Positions 35,830-45,116 of a DNA stretch of 64,000 nucleotides are shown piece after piece. How positions within the stretch are numbered: the first letter of the stretch is position 1; each line of letters starts with the position of its first letter. A program made the position numbers and the translations under genes. Source of the stretch: Paenibacillus sp. HGH0039 (GTDB lineage Bacteria > Bacillota > Bacilli > Paenibacillales > NBRC-103111); contig NZ_KE150413.1 in the NCBI RefSeq assembly GCF_000411255.1, forward strand, positions 1,526,580 to 1,590,579, written 5' to 3'. The notes under the pieces were generated by a model, which did no database searches, had not been told where the DNA came from, and saw nothing but the letters and a program-made list of their open reading frames with translations.

Positions 35830-37567
35830 GCCGGGTCCCCTCCTCCTGAATCTGATACAGGGAAGCATACAAGCCCGGACGGGCGAGCAGCTCCTTGTGC
35901 GTGCCCCGCTGCACGATGCGGCCTTCATCCAGGACGACGATTTCGTCCGCATGCTTGACCGCACTGATGCGGTGCGCGATGATCAGCGTTGTTTTGTCGC
36001 GGTGGGCGGCACGGATTTGGCGGACGATGTTCGTTTCGGTCACGGCGTCCACGGCGCTTACGCTGTCATCGAGAATGAGGATGGGCGCCTGCTTCATGAA
36101 GCCGCGTGCCAGGCTCGCTCTCTGGCGCTGGCCGCCGGACAAGGTGATGCCGCGTTCACCGAGCTTCGTTTCGAACCCGCGCGGCAGCTCCGTGATGCTG
36201 CTGTAAATCTGCGCCTCGCGCGCGGCCTGCTGCATTTCGTCGTCCGCCGCATCCCGCCGCGAGAAGGCGATGTTGTCCCGGATCGTCGTGCTGAACAGAA
36301 AGCCGTCCTGCGGGACATAGGCGATCTGCGAGCGCAGGCTTTCCAGCGTAACCCGGCGGATATCGTGGCCTGCGATAAATATCGTGCCCGCGGGCGGATC
36401 GTAGATGCGCAGGAGCAGCTTGACGAGCGTTGTTTTTCCGCTCCCCGTGCGTCCGATGATGCCGAGCGTCCTGCCCGGCTCCACTTTCAGGTCGATGGCT
36501 TCCAGAGCGCGGCGGTCCGAACCGGGATAGCGGAAAGACAATCCGCGGATGTCCAGCTCTCCCGCCCCGTTTTCCAACTGCTCGGCTTTTGCTTCCTCCC
36601 GGATATCCGGTTTTACGGCCAGCAGGTGATTGAGCCGCTCCAGCGACGCGCGCGAACGCTGCATCATATTGATCACGTTGCCGATCTGCTGCAGAGGAGT
36701 CATCATCATCCGTAAGTAGAAGGTAAGGGACACGAAGCTGCCGAGCGTAATTTGGCCGTGCAGCGTCATATAGCCTCCGGCGAGAATGGCAATGATCATC
36801 GAAAAAGAACCCATCAGGGGAAGAAGGGACTGGAAAAGCGACGACATCCGGACGAGCCGAAGCTGCTTTTCCCGGATCGCGTCGACGTTCCGGCCGAAAC
36901 GCTCGTAGGCGATTTCTTCGGCCGCGAACGTTTTGGTCACGCGGATGCCGCCGAACTGTTCCTCGGCCGATTCGGTCATCGTGGCGAGCGATTCCTGCAC
37001 TTCAAGAGACCGGGAGCGGATACGCGGCCCGAGGAACACGACGATGAACGGAATAAAAGCCATAGGCGCGAGACTCAGCGCTATCAAGCCGAAAGGAATG
37101 GAACTGAAAGACATCATGACAAAAGCGGAGAGAATAAAGAAGATGGCATTGGTGGTTTGGTTGACTCCGTTCGAGATGGACTCTCGGACGGCCGTCACGT
37201 CGTTCATGACGTAACTGAGAAGCTTGCCGACACCGTGCCTGGAGAAATAATGCTCGCTGAGCGTGGAGAAATGACGGAACAGCTTTTGCCTCGTCGCGTA
37301 TTCGAACCGGCGTCCGAGCCGGGCGTTCGTATACTGGCCGATGCCGAAAAGCACTCCGTAGGCCACACCGATTCCGAGAAGCTGCATGCCATAGCTGGCA
37401 ACCGTGTGGGATGTGGCGACTTTCAGCTGCAGATCGTCCGTAAATTCTCCCAGAACCCGGGGGAAAAACGATTGTACCACGTTAGACAGGATAATAAAGG
37501 CGACCCCGACCGAATACAGTCCCAGGTTCGCTTTCACATAATTCCGAAGCAGCCTCTGACTGCCCAT
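35822..37567 (-). CDS. bmrC: Heterodimeric ABC exporter subunit, BmrC (YheI)-like
   Basis: This 581-residue half-transporter has an N-terminal six-helix domain and a C-terminal ATPase. Walker A is GRTGSGKTT and the signature is LSGGQRQR. Walker B reads ILILDDSVSAVD, with Asp replacing the catalytic Glu. This replacement is characteristic of the degenerate site in BmrC and similar heterodimers, so the partner subunit does the hydrolysis. GAGGAGG precedes the ATG at 37567. In B. subtilis the pair is induced by ribosome-targeting antibiotics through a leader; I see no clear leader peptide here. Confidence 0.9.
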   Translation of the reverse strand: MGSQRLLRNYVKANLGLYSVGVAFIILSNVVQSFFPRVLGEFTDDLQLKVATSHTVASYGMQLLGIGVAYGVLFGIGQYTNARLGRRFEYATRQKLFRHFSTLSEHYFSRHGVGKLLSYVMNDVTAVRESISNGVNQTTNAIFFILSAFVMMSFSSIPFGLIALSLAPMAFIPFIVVFLGPRIRSRSLEVQESLATMTESAEEQFGGIRVTKTFAAEEIAYERFGRNVDAIREKQLRLVRMSSLFQSLLPLMGSFSMIIAILAGGYMTLHGQITLGSFVSLTFYLRMMMTPLQQIGNVINMMQRSRASLERLNHLLAVKPDIREEAKAEQLENGAGELDIRGLSFRYPGSDRRALEAIDLKVEPGRTLGIIGRTGSGKTTLVKLLLRIYDPPAGTIFIAGHDIRRVTLESLRSQIAYVPQDGFLFSTTIRDNIAFSRRDAADDEMQQAAREAQIYSSITELPRGFETKLGERGITLSGGQRQRASLARGFMKQAPILILDDSVSAVDAVTETNIVRQIRAAHRDKTTLIIAHRISAVKHADEIVVLDEGRIVQRGTHKELLARPGLYASLYQIQEEGTRHA

Positions 37568-37779
37568 GCCACCACCTCCTCAGGGATAAACTCATTTCTT
37601 TATTGTAAAGGCCAATGGAAAAAGCGGGCAAGGCAGCTACAGCGCCATATAGGCGGAAATGAGACCGTACGGCGGACAAAACGGGCTGTAAGCGATTTAT
37701 TTCCGAGAAAATCGAAAGATTTGGAGAACGTCTCCAATTAAAGGACTGAGAATGGCTGAAATAAAGAGGCCGGACAATT

Positions 37780-37805
37780 AAAAAGCCCCCGTCATGGGAG
37801 CTTTT
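37780..37805. terminator. Terminator between the subtilase and bmrC-like genes
   Basis: AAAAAGCCCCC-GTCAT-GGGAGCTTTT reads as a stem with A/T flanks in both directions. It lies 285 bases after the subtilase stop on the minus strand and upstream of the exporter operon. The 38089-37810 stretch between them shows no gene. Confidence 0.75.
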
Positions 37806-38089
37806 GCTCTAGTGCATCTCTGAAGCGGGGAACGCCGTAAGAGGCGACCATCTTCGGATATCCGTGTTTTTGAATATTCCTTGTAATGGATATCCGGATC
37901 CGGAAATAGGGGAGGTTCGTCCCGTTCGGCCGAATGTCAGAGACGGTCGCCGGAGGCGGGCTTCACTGAAAGTCTGCACAATCGGCTTCGTAAACTTCAC
38001 CATAAACGGTCCTGTACCCTCACGGTCCAATAACCTCACATGCGGCATCAACTTGCAGCCTCTCCGAACGGTCTCCCTACCCGCCCTGC

Positions 38090-39307
38090 TCAGGAGCGTA
38101 CGGCGCGGTCTGCGTTGACCCGGCCGTACACCCAGTACGTCCCCGTTCCGAAAATCGGATCGGCGTTAAACAGAATCGCGTCCCGGATTTGCGCATTCGT
38201 ACGGCCCTGTCCAGCAAGGAGAGCGGCTACACCCGACACGTGGGGAGCGGACATGGACGTGCCGCTGAGATAGGCGTAGCTGGAGCCGGGGAACGTCGAG
38301 AGGATCGTCGTCCCGGGCGCGGCGACCTGTACCCAGCTTCCGCGGTTGGAGAAAGAGGAAATGTTGTCGGCCGAATCTGTGGAAGCTACGGATATAACCG
38401 TCGAATAAGCGGCCGGATAGTTGGGTGTCGTGCTTCCGTCATTCCCGGCCGAAGCCACGATGACCGAGCCTTTGCCCCAGGCGTAATCGAGCGCGTATTG
38501 GAGAGTAGTCGAACTGTACGGGGAACCGAGACTCAGGTTGATGACCTTGGCGCCGAAGAAGGAGGCGTATATGATCGCGTTGGAGATATTGCTTACTGTT
38601 CCGCTGCCGGAGTTGTCAAGAACGCGGACAGGCTGAATGGAAGCGAGCGGGGCGACGCCGGCGATTCCGATCCCGTTGTTCGTAACGGCGGCCGCAATGC
38701 CCGCCACATGGGTGCCGTGTCCGTTGCCGTCACTCGGATTCGAATCATTGTCCACGTAATCGTAACCGGGAACCAGATGCGCGGCCAGATCCGGATGAGT
38801 CAGCTCGACTCCCGTATCCAGGACGGCGATGACGACCGAACTGGCGCTTTGCGCCACATCCCATGCCGAGGGCGCCGAAATTTTTTGCGGACCGTACTGA
38901 TAGAGGCTGAAATAAGGGTCGTTAGGGATGGCAAATACATTCACATCCGAGGAGGACTGCCCTTTTCCTTGCTTTTTGCCGCCGGAAGGCGCGGACTCGA
39001 ACGCCTGATACCTATAGTTTAATTCGGCATACTCCAGCACTTCGTGTTTTTCATAACGCTTGATCGTTTTGCGAAGGGGCTGCTTCGTGAACAAAACCTG
39101 GTGACCGAGCGTGCTGCATGTTTCCAGCACCTTGCATTTGTATTTTTTATGAAGTTTTGCAATAAATTCTTCCGGGGTGTCCGGCTTGAATTTCACGATC
39201 AGTTGGCAGGGCTGATGGGGTTCTTTCGGCAATTCTTTTTGATGGAAAATGAAAAAAACGACGGCTGCGGCGGCAATAAAAGCGAGTACGGTGATCAAAG
39301 TCGTCAT
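38090..39307 (-). CDS. Subtilisin-like serine protease (S8)
   Basis: This 405-residue protease has a membrane helix or uncleaved signal at residues 4-22. A propeptide of the inhibitor I9 type follows (CQLIVKFKPDTPEEFIAKL), up to about residue 105. The catalytic domain has the triad Asp (VLDTGVELTHPD), His (GNGHGTHVAGIAAA) and Ser (LSGTSMSAPHVSGVAALL). The best matches in memory are thermitase- or fervidolysin-like subtilases. It would act outside the cell or at the cell surface. A short linker rich in Gly, Lys and Ser (SGGKKQGKGQSS) separates pro and catalytic parts. Confidence 0.93.
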   Translation of the reverse strand: MTTLITVLAFIAAAAVVFFIFHQKELPKEPHQPCQLIVKFKPDTPEEFIAKLHKKYKCKVLETCSTLGHQVLFTKQPLRKTIKRYEKHEVLEYAELNYRYQAFESAPSGGKKQGKGQSSSDVNVFAIPNDPYFSLYQYGPQKISAPSAWDVAQSASSVVIAVLDTGVELTHPDLAAHLVPGYDYVDNDSNPSDGNGHGTHVAGIAAAVTNNGIGIAGVAPLASIQPVRVLDNSGSGTVSNISNAIIYASFFGAKVINLSLGSPYSSTTLQYALDYAWGKGSVIVASAGNDGSTTPNYPAAYSTVISVASTDSADNISSFSNRGSWVQVAAPGTTILSTFPGSSYAYLSGTSMSAPHVSGVAALLAGQGRTNAQIRDAILFNADPIFGTGTYWVYGRVNADRAVRS

Positions 39308-39425
39308 GGATCATTCCTCCCGGATTCGATTAGAAATCTCTCTATGCTATGAACCGCAAGATTGAGAGGATTGGGGGGTTGTCCTTTTATAAAAAATAAT
39401 CGCATATATTTAACAAATTTAATGA

Positions 39426-39454
39426 TGGACGCGCTTACAACTTATGCTTATAAT
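39426..39454 (+). promoter_or_regulatory. Promoter of the MFS gene
   Basis: TGGACG (39426-39431) and TATAAT (39449-39454) are 17 bases apart, 70 bases before the start codon. Confidence 0.6.
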
Positions 39455-39523
39455 GCGGAAAGGGCTTGAGAATCGGAAAATTTTCCCGATCGATTGGACG
39501 CTTAAGCCGGAAGGGTGAATCCG

Positions 39524-40771
39524 TTGTCGACGAACATACGAAAAATGCTGATCATGAACTTTGTGTCGTCCATCATTTTTATTTACATCGGGATTTTTGT
39601 GAACCTGTATATCTGGCAGGCCAATACCAGCATTTTTGAAATTTCCTGGTTCAACATGGTGATGTTTTTCGGCTGGGGATTTTCGTTCGTTCTCGGGGCG
39701 AAGCTGCTCTACCACCGCACGATCCGCCTGCTGCTCGCCTTGTCCGCATTCGGAGGTGCGGCGGCATTTATTATGCTGACGTTCCTTACGCTGGAGAACC
39801 GGATTCTGTGGATCGCCCTGATCGGATTTCCGGTCGGTCTCATGTGGGGGTTCTATACGGTCGCCCAAAATCTAAGCGTTTCTTTTTCCGGGAAAGGAAC
39901 TGAAATCGCTTCCTTTTTTGCGGCGAACAATCTCATCGCTTCGATTCTGTCCATGGTTATTCCTATTATTTCGGCCCAGTTTATCGGCTGGTTCGGTTAT
40001 GAAAGCTCGTTTGTTCTGATGTTTGTCTTTCTGATCGTCATGCTGGTTTTCTCGGCTACCATGCCCCGTATCGCCCTGCCCAGAACGGAGACGCCCGGGC
40101 TCGGCTTCTGGCGGCAGCTTCAGTGGAAGCGGGTTTTCGGCGACCGCCATTCCGTCTGGCTGATCCTTTCGATATTGGCTGGAGGCGTATTCCTTCAGTT
40201 TCAAAACCTGTTTACGCTCGTCTTCACGTTCACGGTTACCCAAGATAAGCTGCTGATCGCACTGCTGAACCTGCTCTACACGGGGGCGGCCTTTCTCGGG
40301 CTTATTCTGTACCGGAAGTTCAAATGGAACGATCAATTCTGTCTCTGGCTCGGCGTTCTTCTGCTGTCGGCCGGGTTTGTGATCGCGATGTTTCCCCTCA
40401 AACCGCTGCTGATCCTCTCGAATGTGCTTACGGCGTTCGGCATGTTTTTCTTTGCGATGATCTGGAACGCCCAGCAGTTTCAATGTATCGAGGACTATGC
40501 TCCGGGCCGGAAAGCGGCTTTCCTCATCTGGCGGGAAAGCATGCTGGTCGGCATGCGGATTGTGCTGCTCGTATTCATTATGTCCTTGGATAAACTGGAG
40601 GGCTGGCTGTACATTTCCATCATCGGCGTCACGCTCGTCAGTCTGATTTCGATTCCGGTCGTACAGGCGAAAGCGGTCAGGCTGATGGCCGACGGCCGGA
40701 AAAAAAGAGAGGGCGCGGAACCTCTCCGGGAGGAAGGAAATCCGCCTCGGCCGCCTACTTTTTCTGCCTGA
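39524..40771 (+). CDS. Major facilitator superfamily transporter
   Basis: This 415-residue membrane protein has about 12 hydrophobic segments (for example FVSSIIFIYIGIFVNLYIW and MFFGWGFSFVLGAKLLY) and a charged loop near the middle (PRTETPGLGFWRQLQWKRVF). The layout fits the MFS fold, but the substrate is not recognisable. The end is Arg/Lys-rich. I chose TTG 39524, 6 bases after AAGGGTG; GTG 39515 lies within that site. A terminator follows, so it is separate from the PTS genes downstream. Confidence 0.8.
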   Translation: MSTNIRKMLIMNFVSSIIFIYIGIFVNLYIWQANTSIFEISWFNMVMFFGWGFSFVLGAKLLYHRTIRLLLALSAFGGAAAFIMLTFLTLENRILWIALIGFPVGLMWGFYTVAQNLSVSFSGKGTEIASFFAANNLIASILSMVIPIISAQFIGWFGYESSFVLMFVFLIVMLVFSATMPRIALPRTETPGLGFWRQLQWKRVFGDRHSVWLILSILAGGVFLQFQNLFTLVFTFTVTQDKLLIALLNLLYTGAAFLGLILYRKFKWNDQFCLWLGVLLLSAGFVIAMFPLKPLLILSNVLTAFGMFFFAMIWNAQQFQCIEDYAPGRKAAFLIWRESMLVGMRIVLLVFIMSLDKLEGWLYISIIGVTLVSLISIPVVQAKAVRLMADGRKKREGAEPLREEGNPPRPPTFSA

Positions 40772-40796
40772 ATTGCCTGTGAAACTAGGCCGGAAT

Positions 40797-40834
40797 AACC
40801 GGATTTGGGACTATCTTCCCAGATCCGGTTTTCT
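40797..40834 (+). terminator. Terminator of the MFS gene
   Basis: AACCGGATTTGGGA and its complement enclose a CTAT loop, followed by TTCTTTTT. Confidence 0.85.
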
Positions 40835-40874
40835 TTTTGCACCGAGGATGGTGCAAAAGGTTTGATCTTTTCAG

Positions 40875-40889
40875 TTGGAAGCGGTTGCG
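40875..40889 (+). promoter_or_regulatory. cre-like site upstream of the HPr gene
   Basis: TTGGAAGCGGTTGCG matches the CcpA cre consensus WTGNAARCGNWWWCA at 13 of 15 positions. It lies 85 bases before the HPr start, suggesting carbon catabolite control of the HPr/Enzyme I pair. Confidence 0.5.
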
Positions 40890-40973
40890 TTATCTTGGGC
40901 TTACAGGAACCTTTCCTTTACAAAATGTTTAAGCCATACAGAAACCGTTTTAAATCGGAAGGAGATACCCCAA

Positions 40974-41231
40974 ATGGAGAAAGAGTTTTCCGTACAGAAT
41001 CCGTTAGGTATTCACTCGCGTCCCGCAGGGGCACTTATGAAAAAAGCAAAAGCGTTTACATGCGACATCACGATTGCCAAGGGCGACAAAAGCGTTAATG
41101 CGAAAAGCATCGTCGGGCTGCTTTCCCTGGAAATGCGTTACGGCGATAAAGTAACGGTCAAAGCTTCCGGCGAACAGGAAGAAGAAGCGGTAAACGAGCT
41201 GGGAACCATGCTCGAATCCGTACTTGAATAG
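40974..41231 (+). CDS. ptsH: HPr family phosphocarrier protein
   Basis: This 85-residue PTS phosphocarrier receives phosphate from Enzyme I. The active-site His is in NPLGIHSRPA (His14 here, His15 in B. subtilis numbering). The regulatory Ser of Firmicutes HPr is also present (NAKSIVGLLSLE, Ser45 here), so HPr kinase could modify it. It therefore combines both functions and is not a Crh-like variant, which lacks the His. GGAGATACCCCAA precedes ATG 40974. Enzyme I follows after 8 bases. Whether this is the only ptsH of the genome cannot be told. Confidence 0.92.
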   Translation: MEKEFSVQNPLGIHSRPAGALMKKAKAFTCDITIAKGDKSVNAKSIVGLLSLEMRYGDKVTVKASGEQEEEAVNELGTMLESVLE

Positions 41232-41239
41232 GTGACCGG

Positions 41240-42994
41240 ATGATAGAGGAGAGAGAAACCGCAAGCGTAAAGGGCATCGCGGCCGCTCCCGGCTATGCGA
41301 TGGGGAAAGCGCATTTATGGCAGCCGCAGGCAGAGAAAGCACCGCGCAGAACGCTGGCGGAAGAGGAAACCGCAGCCGAGGTTGCAAGGCTGGAGGAGAA
41401 GACACGGGAGGCGCTTGACGAGCTTCAGTGCCTCAAAGAAGAAACCGCTCTCAAACTGGGCGAGGCTCACGCCGAAATCTTCGAAACGCACATGCTGCTG
41501 CTCGAAGACGACGATTTCGTCGGGGCGGCGGCCGACGCCGTCCGCTCGGAGCGGCTGAACGCCGAAGCGGCCGTGGAAGACGCGGCGAAGGCGCTCGTGG
41601 AGCTGTTCGAGAACATGAGCGACGCCTACATGCGCGAACGCGCCTCGGACATCCGCGATGTGGCGGGCCGCCTTCAGCGCCTGCTGCGCGGGGAATCCGC
41701 CGGCGATATGGGCGGCGGGGGCGAAGCGGTCGTCCTCTTCGCCCATGACTTGACGCCGTCGGATACGGCGCGGCTCGACCGCAGCCGCATCGCCGGCTTC
41801 GTTACGGCGGTGGGCGGCCGTACCTCGCACTCGGCGATCATGGCCCGCTCGCTGGAAATTCCGGCGGTCGTCGGCATGGGCGCGGGAGCCGCGCGGGTAC
41901 AGCCCGGCGACTACGTGATCGTGGACGGAGGCGAAGGCACCGTGCACATCAACCCCGATGCCGGGCTGCTGGAGCTGTACCGGAGCAAGCAGGTCCGGTA
42001 CGAAGAGCGCCGCTCGCGGCTGGGCGCCTACATCGGACGCCCGACCGAAACCGCGGACGGGCATCATGTCGAGCTCGCCGCGAACATCGGCAGCCCGCAG
42101 GACGCCCAGGCCGCCAGAGACGGCGGAGCCGAAGGCATCGGGCTGTACCGGACGGAGTTCCTGTACATGGGGCGCGATACGATGCCGACGGAAGAAGAGC
42201 AGTTTCTGGCCTACAAGATCGTGGCCGAAATGTTCGCCGGCCAGCCGGTCGTCATCCGGACGCTGGACATCGGCGGAGATAAAGAACTTCCTTACCTGAG
42301 CCTGCCGAAGGAAGCGAACCCGTTCCTGGGCTATCGCGCTATCCGCCTCTGCCTCGACCGGAAGGATCTGTTCCTCACGCAGCTGCGCGCGATACTCCGT
42401 GCGAGCGCTTACGGCAATGTGAAGATCATGTATCCCATGATCTCGAACATCGAAGAGCTCCGCCAGGCGAACGCGGTCCTGGCCGATGCCAAAGCCGGGC
42501 TGGACGCGGAAGGCATCAAGTACGCGCAGGACATCGAGGTAGGCATCATGATCGAGGTGCCGGCGGCGGGCATGGCGGCCGATCAGCTGGCGCGCGAAGC
42601 GGACTTCTTCAGCATCGGGACCAACGATCTCGTGCAGTACATGATGGCGGCCGACCGGATGAACGAAACGATCGCGCATTTGAGCGAACCGTTCAATCCC
42701 GGTGTGCTCCGGCTGATCCGCCACGTGATCAGGGCGGCGCACGAGAAAGGCCGCTGGGTCGGCATGTGCGGCGAAATGGCCGGCAGCGTCATCGCGATTC
42801 CGCTGCTGCTGGGCATGGGGCTGGATGAGTTCAGCATGGGAAGCGGCTCCGTCGCTACGGCACGGGCGCTGATGCATAAGCTGAACCGGAGCGAGCTGAG
42901 CCTTCTGGCGGACGAAGCGCTGGAACTGGATACGGCCGAGGAAATTCGTCGGCACATCATAAGCCGGGTTCCGGCCGTGGCGGAGTGGCTGTAA
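41240..42994 (+). CDS. ptsI: PTS Enzyme I (PEP-protein phosphotransferase)
   Basis: This 584-residue cytoplasmic enzyme transfers phosphate from PEP to HPr. Domain order is normal: an N-terminal HPr-binding helical domain, the phosphohistidine domain with GGRTSHSAIMARS (His197) and the C-terminal PEP-binding barrel. That barrel shows GIGLYRTEFLYMGR, IRTLDIGGDKELPYL and the active-site Cys in WVGMCGEMAGS. Length fits the family. It is encoded with HPr and is followed after 200 bases by the PRD-regulated catabolic operon, which suggests that the pair also serves that system. Confidence 0.95.
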   Translation: MIEERETASVKGIAAAPGYAMGKAHLWQPQAEKAPRRTLAEEETAAEVARLEEKTREALDELQCLKEETALKLGEAHAEIFETHMLLLEDDDFVGAAADAVRSERLNAEAAVEDAAKALVELFENMSDAYMRERASDIRDVAGRLQRLLRGESAGDMGGGGEAVVLFAHDLTPSDTARLDRSRIAGFVTAVGGRTSHSAIMARSLEIPAVVGMGAGAARVQPGDYVIVDGGEGTVHINPDAGLLELYRSKQVRYEERRSRLGAYIGRPTETADGHHVELAANIGSPQDAQAARDGGAEGIGLYRTEFLYMGRDTMPTEEEQFLAYKIVAEMFAGQPVVIRTLDIGGDKELPYLSLPKEANPFLGYRAIRLCLDRKDLFLTQLRAILRASAYGNVKIMYPMISNIEELRQANAVLADAKAGLDAEGIKYAQDIEVGIMIEVPAAGMAADQLAREADFFSIGTNDLVQYMMAADRMNETIAHLSEPFNPGVLRLIRHVIRAAHEKGRWVGMCGEMAGSVIAIPLLLGMGLDEFSMGSGSVATARALMHKLNRSELSLLADEALELDTAEEIRRHIISRVPAVAEWL

Positions 42995-43191
42995 ACTTTT
43001 GCGCGGGCCGGCCCGATATACCGGTAAGTCTATAAATACCTCCGAATGAAAGAACGCTCGCTTACGAGTGAAATCAGCGGAAACTGCGGATGCGGTACCG
43101 CGGCGGGAAAGGCCTTGTTTTTCTTCCGTACCGGCGGGCGGGGTAGTGGTACAATAGACGTTAACAGGATGAATATGCAGGAGGGGATATC

Positions 43192-45114
43192 ATGACGCTC
43201 ACAACGCGATCTCGTGCACTGCTCAAAAAAATCGTCTATTCCCACAGTCCGCTCCGCATCAAGGAATGTGCGGAAGAGTTTCAAGTCAGCGAACGAACCG
43301 TGAAATACGATCTCGAATCCATCCGGCTTTGGCTGCAGCAGGAGCAGATTGAACTGCTGTCGAAGCCGAGCCGGGGGATCTGGATCGACTGCAGCGATAC
43401 GGACCGCATTCATCTGCTGGAGAAGCTGGATGCGGTCGGCGAGCACGTCTTTCTGAACCAGCAGGGACGGATGAGGCACATGCTGATCGATCTGCTGCTG
43501 CTGGACGGCTACCTCACCATCGGCGAACTCGTCGTTAAGCACGATGTAAGCCGGAACACCGTTCAGGCGGATTTGGCTTTGGCCGATCAGCTGCTTGCCG
43601 ACTCGGGACTGACGTTGAACCGCACCCGGCACGGAATCCGGGTAAGCGGTTCCGAAATGAGAAGGAGGGCCGTGCTGGAGCATGTGATCCAGGACCTGCT
43701 GGACGGCAACGACATGTTCCAGATCGTGCAGGGAGTCGTGCAGGAGCGTAGGCCGCACCTCCACTTCAGCAAGCTGCTGGAATGGTTTCTGCAGCCGGTG
43801 CGCGATCTGGACCGCGTGTTCGAGGATGTGGGCTCCCTGGTCCGCGAAATCCGGGAGAAAACCCAGCTGCTGCTGACGGACAATGCGATCATCGGGGTGT
43901 TTATCCGGCTCTGCATCGTCATTCAGAGGCAGCGCCCGGCGGAGGAACAACCGGCCGCCGATTCCGGCGAACGCCCTGCCGCCTTCGATCAGCGGACGCT
44001 GGCCGGCTATCACCTCAGCATCTCGGATTTATTCCGGCAGAAGCTGACGGGGCTGTTCGCGGAGCTGGAGCTTCCTCTTTCGGAAGAGAACATCCGCTAC
44101 GTCAGCCTTCCGGCAATCGGCCTGATCCCCCCGCTGCTTGAAGCGAGGGATGAAGAAGGGGCGCAGCTGCCCGACGCTTTTGCCGTGACGAAGAAACTTA
44201 TCGACAAAGTCAGCGAGTCGGTTCATGTTCGGTTCCGCAAAGATCCGGATCTCATGCAGCATCTGCATGCGCATATCGCAGACAAACTGAACAAGTACAG
44301 CTACGGAGTCGCGGAGCCGAATCCGCTGCTTCAAGAAATACTCAGATCTTACCGGACCATGTTCGAAACCGTGAGATCCGCCTGCGGAGAAGTATTTTCC
44401 CCTTACGGCATTCTATTATCGGACTCGGATATCGCTTATATTGTTCTTCACTTTCAGGCCGCTTTCGAACGCAGGCAGGAAGTCCAGCGGTACCGGGCAC
44501 TGGTCGTATGCGGAACCGGCCGGGGGACATCGAAGCTTTTGAAGACGGTCATCGAAAACGAAATCAAGACACTCCAGGTCGCGGCTTTCTGTTCCGTGAT
44601 GGAGTTCGACAAGCAGGTTGTCGGCGATTTCGATCTGGTCATCAGTATTTTCCCGATTGAAGCGCACGTACCCGTTGTGGTAGTCAATCCGATTCCGGAT
44701 AAGAACGATTTCAAATCGATCCGGCTTAGGCTTGAAACCCTGGAGAAACATGGGGGTGCGGAGGGCGCGTCGGCAGGCCGGTCATCGAGCCTGCAGCGGC
44801 CCGAGCTTTCCTATCTGGAGCAGAAATTCCAGGATATCATCTGGAGAGGCTTCGAACTGAGCCGGGCAATCCGGACACGTTTCGCTCCGTATCTGAATGA
44901 AGAGAGACTCGAAGGCTTGACGCTTCATCTGCTTTTTATGATGAACCGCATCGCATTCGATACGGCTTATATCCAGACGGGCTCCGCTCCTTCAGCCGAA
45001 GGGGCGGAAGGCGAGCTGGCGGAGGAATTAAAAATGCTGCTTTCCGAACATCGCATCCACGCGACGGAAGGCGAAGTAATGGCCATTCTACGGTACTTTG
45101 AGAGGAGTGCGTAA
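43192..45114 (+). CDS. PRD-containing transcriptional activator with EIIB-like domain
   Basis: This 640-residue regulator is of the LicR/MtlR type. Two N-terminal helix-turn-helix units are visible (KECAEEFQVSERTVKYDLES; ELVVKHDVSRNTVQADLAL). PRD1 covers about 180-250 and PRD2 about 325-425, with LMQHLHAHIADKLNKY and IAYIVLHFQAAFERR. An EIIB-like domain follows, with phosphorylatable Cys440 in RALVVCGTGRGTSKLL. The last 100 residues look like a third PRD rather than the usual EIIA domain. PRDs are controlled by phosphorylation from HPr and EII proteins. The gene is followed after 2 bases by the amidohydrolase gene, so it heads the operon. A TACAAT near 43150 may be its -10 box. Confidence 0.9.
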   Translation: MTLTTRSRALLKKIVYSHSPLRIKECAEEFQVSERTVKYDLESIRLWLQQEQIELLSKPSRGIWIDCSDTDRIHLLEKLDAVGEHVFLNQQGRMRHMLIDLLLLDGYLTIGELVVKHDVSRNTVQADLALADQLLADSGLTLNRTRHGIRVSGSEMRRRAVLEHVIQDLLDGNDMFQIVQGVVQERRPHLHFSKLLEWFLQPVRDLDRVFEDVGSLVREIREKTQLLLTDNAIIGVFIRLCIVIQRQRPAEEQPAADSGERPAAFDQRTLAGYHLSISDLFRQKLTGLFAELELPLSEENIRYVSLPAIGLIPPLLEARDEEGAQLPDAFAVTKKLIDKVSESVHVRFRKDPDLMQHLHAHIADKLNKYSYGVAEPNPLLQEILRSYRTMFETVRSACGEVFSPYGILLSDSDIAYIVLHFQAAFERRQEVQRYRALVVCGTGRGTSKLLKTVIENEIKTLQVAAFCSVMEFDKQVVGDFDLVISIFPIEAHVPVVVVNPIPDKNDFKSIRLRLETLEKHGGAEGASAGRSSSLQRPELSYLEQKFQDIIWRGFELSRAIRTRFAPYLNEERLEGLTLHLLFMMNRIAFDTAYIQTGSAPSAEGAEGELAEELKMLLSEHRIHATEGEVMAILRYFERSA

Positions 45115-45116
45115 CC

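Noticed and set aside
41315-42955. 546-codon minus-strand frame
   Set aside because: It is the shadow of ptsI in a GC-rich stretch; no ribosome binding site or protein motif.
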